This document shows positions 5,108 through 8,984 of a DNA stretch of 8,984 bases, piece after piece. The notes below the pieces were generated by a model, which was not told where the DNA came from, did no database searches, and worked only from the letters and a program-made list of their open reading frames with translations. Position 1 is the first letter of the stretch, and each line of letters opens with the position of its first letter. Origin of the DNA: Xenorhabdus eapokensis (GTDB lineage: Bacteria; Pseudomonadota; Gammaproteobacteria; Enterobacterales; Enterobacteriaceae); the NCBI RefSeq assembly GCF_001908105.1, contig NZ_MKGQ01000056.1, forward strand, positions 1-8,984. Direction: 5' to 3'. The position numbers and the translations under genes were made by a program.

Positions 5108-5299
5108 TTACTTCATGCCTGCCAGTTGAGAATTAATGTTCTCTTCCAACCAGCCTTGAAGCGATTCAAGGTCACGCTTGTCTTCCAGTTTGCTGGCTTT
5201 ACATGCGTCTTCCGACACTGCGCTCAACATGGCGTTAGCCTCAGCAAGTAATTTGACATTGTTCCCTGGGAACACAATCGTTTGATTGTGATCTGTCAT
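5108..5299 (-). CDS. Unknown 63-aa acidic helical protein
   Basis: No family is recognised. The ATG at 5299 is used. An in-frame GTG farther upstream (5335) would run through the leader hairpins and is unlikely. AAGGAGAAG is the Shine-Dalgarno, sitting in the 3' arm of a hairpin. The product has a short polar N-terminus with a strand-like TIVFPGNN, then a continuous helical region (VKLLAEANAMLSAVSEDACK, KLEDKRDLESLQGWLEENIN). It has one cysteine and no transmembrane segment. Size and composition fit a small cytoplasmic accessory protein. It lies between the frame-disrupted acidic gene and the broken PFSF gene. Confidence 0.78.
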   Translation of the reverse strand: MTDHNQTIVFPGNNVKLLAEANAMLSAVSEDACKASKLEDKRDLESLQGWLEENINSQLAGMK

Positions 5300-5356
5300 G
5301 GTCTTCTCCTTTGAGAATGGAGGACCGTCTCCCATCAGGAAGAGCGGCCCCGTGGG
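5300..5356 (-). promoter_or_regulatory. Structured leader of the 5299 gene (two-hairpin class)
   Basis: Hairpin one starts on the base after the upstream TAG (CCCA..GG with CC..TGGG, 5356-5331). Hairpin two is GGTC (5326-5323), TTCTC (5317-5313), loop AAAG, GAGAA (5308-5304), GACC (5303-5300). The loop and 3' arm carry the Shine-Dalgarno AAGGAG, and the stem ends directly at the ATG. Confidence 0.78.
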
Positions 5357-5526
5357 CTAAAAGTAAAAATCCTCCAGCTCTTCATGGTCCTGCTTTTGCT
5401 CGACTGGTCGAAGCAATTCAGCTTCATCAGCGAACTCAAGCTCAGGATGAAAAGCGGGATGGAACCTATGGTCCGGAAAATCCGACCTTTATCAGATTCT
5501 CTGGCCGTGTATCTGTTAAGCTGCAT
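5357..5526 (-). pseudogene. Small acidic-tail gene with a one-base frame disruption
   Basis: The ATG at 5526 overlaps the stop of the preceding gene by 11 nt and has GGAGGT just upstream, which indicates coupled translation. The opening frame reads MQLNRYTARESDKG, after which its continuation would run into the leader hairpins downstream. The -1 frame gives a much better sequence: DFPDHRFHPAFHPELEFADE, then AELLRPVEQKQDHEELEDFY and a final Phe. It stops (5357) on the base before the next leader, as other genes here do. It has no good start of its own. The joined product would be about 56 residues. The length of 170 nt fits one lost base near CGGATTTT (about 5465). No canonical slippery site is in phase. 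The tail ends in acidic residues and Phe, like the gene at the window's right edge. Confidence 0.6.
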
Positions 5527-5905
5527 AGCCACCTCCAGCACTCTCGCTTTCTTCGATTTCACTTCCGAGCTCGACCATTCCAATCAGGTCAAGCTGGGTC
5601 ATGTCCGAATCCAGAGAGCAGTCTATTGCTGACTGTATGATGCCTCTGTGGGACAGGCCCAAAACCGACTTAATCGTTGAAAGCAGAGACTCGGCTTCGC
5701 TTTCGATTTGTTCCAGAATGTCTTTCCACTCCCAGTGCTCAAACGGTTGCCAAATGACCAGATCATCAGGCTCTTCTCCCCGTTCTACACACTCCGACAA
5801 ATACTCATAAGCCTTGTACCAATTCTCTTGTTGACCCAGTTCACTGAGCACTTGAGCGGTAGCATGAGCGTATGCGATTTGTTCAACTTTGGTATTGATA
5901 GACAT
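5516..5905 (-). CDS. Unknown 129-aa acidic protein
   Basis: No family is recognised. The ATG at 5905 has AGAGGAG 7 nt upstream, fully paired in a leader hairpin. The product is acidic and mainly helical: INTKVEQIAYAHATAQVLSE, then NWYKAYEYLSECVERGEEPD, an aromatic WQPFEHWEWKDIL segment, and EQIESEAESLLSTIKSVLGL. It ends with a Glu/Ser-rich stretch and GGGYAA. The Trp-rich centre flanked by helices suggests a protein-interaction module, which is inference only. Its stop overlaps the start of the small acidic-tail gene by 11 nt, so the pair is probably translated as a unit. It lies just downstream of the ferredoxin-like gene. Confidence 0.82.
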   Translation of the reverse strand: MSINTKVEQIAYAHATAQVLSELGQQENWYKAYEYLSECVERGEEPDDLVIWQPFEHWEWKDILEQIESEAESLLSTIKSVLGLSHRGIIQSAIDCSLDSDMTQLDLIGMVELGSEIEESESAGGGYAA

Positions 5906-5966
5906 AGTGTTTCTCCTCTAAATGGACAGAGGAGCCCCACCAGCAGGGAAGGCCCCTCCTGATGGG
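5906..5966 (-). promoter_or_regulatory. Structured leader of the 129-aa gene (two-hairpin class)
   Basis: Hairpin one begins on the base after the ferredoxin-like gene's TAA, pairing CCCATCAG (5966-5959) with CTGGTGGG (5943-5936). Hairpin two is a perfect 7-bp stem, CTCCTCT (5934-5928) with AGAGGAG (5919-5913), loop 8 nt. The whole Shine-Dalgarno is the 3' arm. It is the clearest case of start-site hiding in the window. Confidence 0.82.
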
Positions 5967-6191
5967 TTAAATATCCAAGGTCACATCGGTTTTTGCTTTA
6001 GCGCAGCAAACCAACACTTCCCCTTCTTTGACAAATGCGATGGGCGTCTCGTCATAGGCCACTTGACCTTTGAGGAGGCGAACTCGGTACATGCCACAAA
6101 AGCCACTGCGACAATGCGTTTCAACAGTGAGTCCTTTGTTTTCTATTTGTGCCAACAGATCATTGTTGCTGGCTTGAAGTTGTACGTTCAT
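5967..6191 (-). CDS. YfaE-like 2Fe-2S ferredoxin with third Cys ligand replaced by Tyr
   Basis: The 74-residue protein matches small plant-type ferredoxins, closest by eye to E. coli YfaE, which supplies electrons to maintain the diferric-tyrosyl cofactor of class Ia ribonucleotide reductase. Its cluster region reads HCRSGFCGMYRVRLLKGQVA, where YfaE has QCREGYCGSCRTRLVAGQVD. Cys27 and Cys32 are kept, but the third ligand position (residue 35) is Tyr (codon TAC). The fourth falls at Cys62 in VLVCCAKAK. A single TGC-to-TAC change would account for it. Without that cysteine a normal 2Fe-2S cluster is doubtful, unless Cys63 or another residue substitutes. The ATG at 6191 (AAAGGAG upstream) is chosen over a GTG two codons earlier. 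The gene may be inactivated, or may have taken another role. The neighbours give no redox context. Confidence 0.85.
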   Translation of the reverse strand: MNVQLQASNNDLLAQIENKGLTVETHCRSGFCGMYRVRLLKGQVAYDETPIAFVKEGEVLVCCAKAKTDVTLDI

Positions 6192-6256
6192 GGTCACGCT
6201 CCTTTGTTGTTGATGAGCGCAACCAATCCCTTCCGGAATGTCACGCCCCGGTTGGG
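6192..6256 (-). promoter_or_regulatory. Structured leader of the ferredoxin-like gene (two-hairpin class)
   Basis: Hairpin two pairs GGTTGCGCTC (6224-6215) with GAGCGTGACC (6201-6192), i.e. CGCTC/GAGCG plus GGT/ACC. The AAAGGAG Shine-Dalgarno is in the loop and 3' arm, ending at the ATG. Hairpin one uses CCAACCGG (6255-6248) with CCGG and TTGG (6236-6223). The preceding ORF's stop (6241-6243) lies in its loop. Confidence 0.72.
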
Positions 6257-6432
6257 CTATTCAGCAAGTGCATACCTGTGTATCCCATACGACTATCCAA
6301 AGTGACTCCCAGGAACAGTCTCCAATACATTGGAGGGATGCGTTTGGCAAGCAGTAAGAAAGGTGTATCAGGCACTGTGGCCCTTCTACCCTTGTTCCGA
6401 TGATACAAATCCAACGGATGGAATTGATTCAT
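6241..6432 (-). CDS. Possible small basic protein, 63 aa
   Basis: No family is recognised. The ATG at 6432 has GGAG 5 nt upstream. Unlike most genes here it is preceded by an intrinsic terminator instead of a two-hairpin leader. The product is basic with a hydrophobic centre (RRATVPDTPFLLLAKRIPPM, then YWRLFLGVTLDSRMG), which could be one short membrane-associated helix. The stop falls inside the first hairpin of the next leader, an overlap not seen for the firm genes. Because there is no family match and it follows a terminator, it may be untranslated spacer. The good start site is the main support. Confidence 0.45.
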   Translation of the reverse strand: MNQFHPLDLYHRNKGRRATVPDTPFLLLAKRIPPMYWRLFLGVTLDSRMGYTGMHLLNSPTGA

Positions 6433-6442
6433 AGATTCTCCA

Positions 6443-6473
6443 AATAAAAACGGCCATCGTTATCGATGACCGT
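6443..6473 (-). terminator. Rho-independent terminator after the DUF3085-like gene
   Basis: On the minus strand ACGGTCATCG (6473-6464), loop ATAA, CGATGGCCGT (6459-6450) is followed by TTTTATTT. There is one mismatch in ten pairs. It lies about 25 nt after the stop at 6499. A smaller ACAGGG/CCCTGT hairpin (6497-6482) lies between the two. Confidence 0.8.
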
Positions 6474-6498
6474 GTTAATCAACAGGGAACCCCCTGTA

Positions 6499-6987
6499 TC
6501 ACCCTTGCATTAGTTCAACCGAGTTTGTGGTTAACTTAATCCGAAAAGCCTTCTTGTGCTGAAGAGCCCACTTGGCCCAGCTAGAAGGGATGCGTACCGA
6601 ACCATCGTCACCACCAAACAGGTTGCGTTTATTTTCGTAGAAATCATCATCACTCTCGGGATTGCAGCCATTAGCATAAGCGACTGTTCCGCGAGAGCTT
6701 GGAGAACCATCCGCTTTTGCATTAGTGATGAGGTAAACTCCATGATCTCCAACCAATATCAATGCGGGTTTAATTTTTTTCTGGTCAATAAAATCTTCTG
6801 AAGGCCAGAACATCCCACCATGTTTTTCAGCTTCCTGCTCAGTCCGTCCATACTTATCCCTAATTATGCCGTCAGGGTACATTTCAGGATTGAACAAATC
6901 GTCAGTTGATGGTGAAAAACTGCTTGCTGTATCAAGTTCTTCAATCAACTTTTTCACATCATGGGTTTCAAAAATAAGGATAGACAT
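6499..6987 (-). CDS. DUF3085-like protein
   Basis: The 162-residue product carries a set of motifs I associate with the DUF3085 family found on conjugative plasmids and ICEs: GGMFWPSEDFID (57-68), ILVGDHGVYLITNAK (76-90), VAYANGCNP (101-109) and LFGGDDGS (122-129). The biochemical role of that family is not known to me. The N-terminus begins SILIFETHDVKKLIEELDTA, a strand then a helix. There are no signal or membrane segments. The ATG at 6987 has only a weak GAGAG Shine-Dalgarno, held in a hairpin. The gene is flanked by two intrinsic terminators (7054-7087 upstream, 6443-6473 downstream), so it may be expressed only by read-through, or from a promoter not seen here. Confidence 0.78.
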   Translation of the reverse strand: MSILIFETHDVKKLIEELDTASSFSPSTDDLFNPEMYPDGIIRDKYGRTEQEAEKHGGMFWPSEDFIDQKKIKPALILVGDHGVYLITNAKADGSPSSRGTVAYANGCNPESDDDFYENKRNLFGGDDGSVRIPSSWAKWALQHKKAFRIKLTTNSVELMQG

Positions 6988-7051
6988 TTGAGTTGCTCTC
7001 TATTCAAAAGAGGCTCCCCCTCCTAACAGGAGATAGGCAGCCCCTGTTAGG
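6988..7051 (-). promoter_or_regulatory. Structured leader of the DUF3085-like gene (two-hairpin class)
   Basis: Hairpin one is a perfect 9-bp stem, CCTAACAGG (7051-7043) with CCTGTTAGG (7030-7022), loop 12 nt. Hairpin two pairs GAG and CCTCT (7016-7009) with AGAGAG and CTC (7000-6990), enclosing the weak Shine-Dalgarno. It starts right after the T tract of the upstream terminator. Confidence 0.75.
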
Positions 7052-7053
7052 TT

Positions 7054-7087
7054 AAAAAAATGGCGGCCACCCAAAATGGGCGACCGC
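7054..7087 (-). terminator. Rho-independent terminator after the VWA protein gene
   Basis: The minus strand reads GCGGTCGCCC (7087-7078), loop ATTTT, GGGTGGCCGC (7072-7063), then CA and seven T. There are eight Watson-Crick or wobble pairs of ten with a good T tract. It lies 15 nt after the stop codon at 7103. Confidence 0.85.
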
Positions 7088-7102
7088 GTTTATTTACACA
7101 TA

Positions 7103-8689
7103 CTATGCCGCAAAAGCAGTCAGCGACCGCTCCATCAGCCTAAACAATGTGCGTTGTAAAGCTGCCGCGTCATCAATGACTATGTTCTTTTGAAACAGTC
7201 CTGACACAGCGGTAGTCTCTACTCCTATACCGATCACCTCAACATCGCTTCGTTCACAGAGGTCAATCACTGAGCGACATGCCGGTGCGCTTTGAGGCTG
7301 CCCGTCAGTCACTACGATCAACATTTTCCGCTCTTCACGGGTCTTCGTGAGCTCAAAGGCTGCATACCACATAGCTTCCGCCATAGGCGTACCGCCAGTT
7401 GCTTTGAACCCAAACCGACCGGCCCGATTCTGAACCGTATCTCCATGCTTAACGACACTGAACACTGGTTGGTTCCGGTTGCCACCAAAAAAGGTAACTG
7501 CCGGATTTACGTCGGGGATCGCTTCCAGAGCCATCGAAATAGCCAAGGACGCTTCCCGTGCAATGTCTTGACGCTCCTTTCCATTGGCAGCCTTGTAGAC
7601 CATCGAGGAGCTCATATCAACTAGGATGTGAACCGCCGTGTTAGGGCGCTTCTTGGCTTCCGGATTGAGGAATACTCGGGTATCGCCCATCACTACACGA
7701 TGTAGCTTACGAGCATCCACACGCTTCCCTAAGCGTTGGTTACGGTGAGCAACTCGCTGGCTGGCTTGGACCAATCCGTAAAGCTGCGTTCTGATCTTTG
7801 AAGTGGTGCTCTTCACATTCCCCACAAGGCTTTTGCCAACAGCAGGATTGTTCTGGGTGTCCACGGCGGAGCGAACAGTCATATAGCTACTATCCCCCTT
7901 ATCCTGAGCAACCCGGTTGAGCTCGGCTTTAAGTGCATCATGCGCGTCACCGCGCAAGTCACCGGCACCGGCATTCAGAACCTGCTGGAGCATTTTGGCC
8001 GCGTCAGAATTGCCACCAGCATTCTGCTGATTGTTACTATCCTGACCATTCTGGGATTTCTGCTCTTCTTTCTCCTTTTCCTCCTCGATCATCTTGATGA
8101 TTTGGTCGGCCAAGGATGTCACCTCTGCGGTGGACTTCGTGTTCACAGCCTTACGCAGTAAAGCGTTCAGCCGAACAACAACACCTTGAGGAAACACGCG
8201 CTCGAATACGGAAGTAGCCGAATCGAGATAGGGTTGAAGGACGGATTGCCCTACAGCCTTGGTTTGCAGCCAGTACAAACAGAACCCTGTCAGAATGGAG
8301 GCTGGAGCCTCTTTATCTGTGACATGCTCGTAATGGCCTGCTTGAGCCATATAGCGAGCTACTTCATTCAGGGTCTGTGAAGTACCGGGGAAGAGCTCCA
8401 TCATGGCGCGTTCAATGCGGCAGTCCTCCAACACGTTGGACAACTCAGTATGAAGGCCTCTGCGGCGTTCAACACCAAAATCCGTAAAACGGACGTGGGC
8501 AGCTTCATGAGCCAAATACCCCCAAACAGCATCCATGTGCGGATAGTCATCGGGGATATTCGGAACCACGATGGTCTTACCATCGGTGTATGCTTCATCG
8601 TTACCGATTGCAACTTTGACACCGAGTTTTTCACCATAGGCGGCGGCCACGATTGGTAGGGCGCTGTAAATGGTGCGTTTTTTGGACAT
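7103..8689 (-). CDS. CobT-like VWA-domain protein with HExxH metal-binding motif
   Basis: The product has 528 residues. An N-terminal domain holds HEAAHVRFTDF (61-71), a zincin-type HExxH, followed by NVLEDCRIERAM (85-96), whose Glu may be the further metal ligand. A charged, low-complexity linker (about 196-230, EEEKEKEEQKSQNGQDSNNQ) leads to a region of basic helices. The C-terminal von Willebrand A domain has the MIDAS signature DMSSS (358-362), a Thr in TGGTPM (431-436) and VVTDGQPQ (459-466). CobT of aerobic cobaltochelatase shares the VWA part and pairs with a MoxR-type AAA ATPase, CobS. Plasmid versions are probably not cobaltochelatases but may act as similar remodelling or metalloprotease complexes (inference). 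The ATG at 8689 has AGGAGA in a leader hairpin. The upstream neighbour is only partly in the window, so a CobS partner cannot be confirmed. Confidence 0.88.
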   Translation of the reverse strand: MSKKRTIYSALPIVAAAYGEKLGVKVAIGNDEAYTDGKTIVVPNIPDDYPHMDAVWGYLAHEAAHVRFTDFGVERRRGLHTELSNVLEDCRIERAMMELFPGTSQTLNEVARYMAQAGHYEHVTDKEAPASILTGFCLYWLQTKAVGQSVLQPYLDSATSVFERVFPQGVVVRLNALLRKAVNTKSTAEVTSLADQIIKMIEEEKEKEEQKSQNGQDSNNQQNAGGNSDAAKMLQQVLNAGAGDLRGDAHDALKAELNRVAQDKGDSSYMTVRSAVDTQNNPAVGKSLVGNVKSTTSKIRTQLYGLVQASQRVAHRNQRLGKRVDARKLHRVVMGDTRVFLNPEAKKRPNTAVHILVDMSSSMVYKAANGKERQDIAREASLAISMALEAIPDVNPAVTFFGGNRNQPVFSVVKHGDTVQNRAGRFGFKATGGTPMAEAMWYAAFELTKTREERKMLIVVTDGQPQSAPACRSVIDLCERSDVEVIGIGVETTAVSGLFQKNIVIDDAAALQRTLFRLMERSLTAFAA

Positions 8690-8752
8690 ATCTTTTCTCC
8701 TGATTGAGAAGGAGATAGTCCCCCCCTGGAGGGAATGGCTATCCCCTCCAGG
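8690..8752 (-). promoter_or_regulatory. Structured leader of the VWA protein gene (two-hairpin class)
   Basis: Hairpin one is a perfect 9-bp stem, CCTGGAGGG (8752-8744) with CCCTCCAGG (8733-8725), loop 10 nt. Hairpin two pairs TCTCCT (8715-8710) with AGGAGA (8701-8696), loop 8 nt. The 3' arm is the Shine-Dalgarno, 6 nt from the ATG. The element starts 21 nt after the upstream stop. Confidence 0.82.
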
Positions 8753-8773
8753 TCGGTTTAGTTGAAGTGACTA

Positions 8774-8984
8774 TTAGAAGAAATAGTCGCCATCGTCGTC
8801 AGTTTTAGGCAGTTCCTGGTTGAGAGGCTCCTCAGAGGGCTCCTCTTGGATAGGTTCCTGCTCTACCGGAATTTCCTCAGAGCCTATTCGGAATCTTTTT
8901 TGAACGTAATTGTTTTTCCTGTATTCTGTCCGCCCAAATAAGATAAGTGCCTATATAAGTGACCTGCTGGAATGAGAAAAACCT
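8774..8984 (-). pseudogene. 3' part of a gene with an acidic tail; reading frame disputed
   Basis: The frame ending at TAA 8774 encodes EEIPVEQEPIQEEPSEEPLN then QELPKTDDDGDYFF, a Pro/Glu-rich linker and acidic aromatic C-terminus. It stops 21 nt before the next leader, as real genes here do. Going upstream it is open only to a TAG at 8951-8953 and has no start codon. One neighbouring frame, ending at a TAG near 8885, reads SYLGGQNTGKTITFKKDSE and looks protein-like. Another, ending at 8877, is also open to the window edge. The A6 run near 8895 is where the first of these would join the tail by a -1 shift or one missing A; the other would need one A fewer. Base composition turns AT-rich above about 8880, so a recombination or insertion junction is a further possibility. 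No family is recognised. Confidence 0.5.

Noticed and set aside
5335..5583. Open frame of 82 codons covering the acidic-tail gene.
   Set aside because: It runs through the leader hairpins of the next gene and becomes Ser/Leu-rich without protein character; only its first residues from 5526 are likely used.
6482..6497. ACAGGG/CCCTGT hairpin and a TAATCAAC neighbour resembling part of the 1508-1640 element.
   Set aside because: The resemblance is on the opposite strand, short and lacks the conserved core, so it is probably chance; the hairpin is more likely a minor structure before the terminator.
972..8752. The repeated intergenic hairpins were considered as a CRISPR array or REP elements.
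   Set aside because: Stem sequences differ at each site, spacing follows gene starts, and there are no constant repeats with regular spacers.

Overview
The window looks like accessory or backbone DNA of a large conjugative plasmid or ICE from a gammaproteobacterium. Every supported gene lies on the minus strand. The gene mix is a CobT-like VWA protein with an HExxH motif, a DUF3085-like protein, a YfaE-like 2Fe-2S ferredoxin, a C5 cytosine methyltransferase, a DndC/PAPS-reductase-like protein and many tiny unknowns. This recalls the IncA/C plasmid and SXT-type ICE gene pool. That comparison is from memory and is an inference; no replication, partition or transfer gene is visible to type the replicon.

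Layout, read in the direction of transcription (high to low coordinates). 8774-8984 is the 3' part of a gene with an acidic, aromatic C-terminus and disputed reading frame. 7103-8689 is the HExxH + VWA protein, followed by an intrinsic terminator. 6499-6987 is the DUF3085-like gene, followed by a second terminator. 6241-6432 is a small ORF. 5967-6191 is a ferredoxin-like protein with its third cysteine ligand replaced. 5516-5905 is an unknown gene, overlapped by a frame-disrupted acidic small gene (5357-5526). 5108-5299 is a small unknown. 4728-5058 is a broken gene. 4311-4490 and 3933-4235 are small unknowns. 2248-3855 is the DNA methyltransferase, with a tightly linked partner at 1681-2235. 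1061-1446 is a gene split by a canonical -1 frameshift heptamer. 480-971 is a DndC-like gene cut off by an IS1-family element (1-500). The insB part of that IS is itself interrupted by what looks like the 5' end of a group II intron (1-98).

The most distinctive feature is in the gaps. Eleven start codons are preceded by the same two-part RNA architecture. A GC-rich hairpin starting near 'AACCC' lies close after the upstream stop codon. A second hairpin follows, usually with the Shine-Dalgarno sequence in its 3' arm or loop. The stem sequences differ from gene to gene while pairing is kept, so structure rather than sequence seems to be conserved. Two of these leaders (for the genes at 1446 and 4490) are extended upstream by a second related structured element of about 130-150 nt, with a 25/30 identical core and shared stems.

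Four small genes need an internal frameshift to give their most plausible product. One has a textbook A AAA AAC site in phase, which suggests programmed frameshifting. The other three look more like gene decay or base-calling errors. This mixture is worth resolving before any of these proteins are taken at face value.
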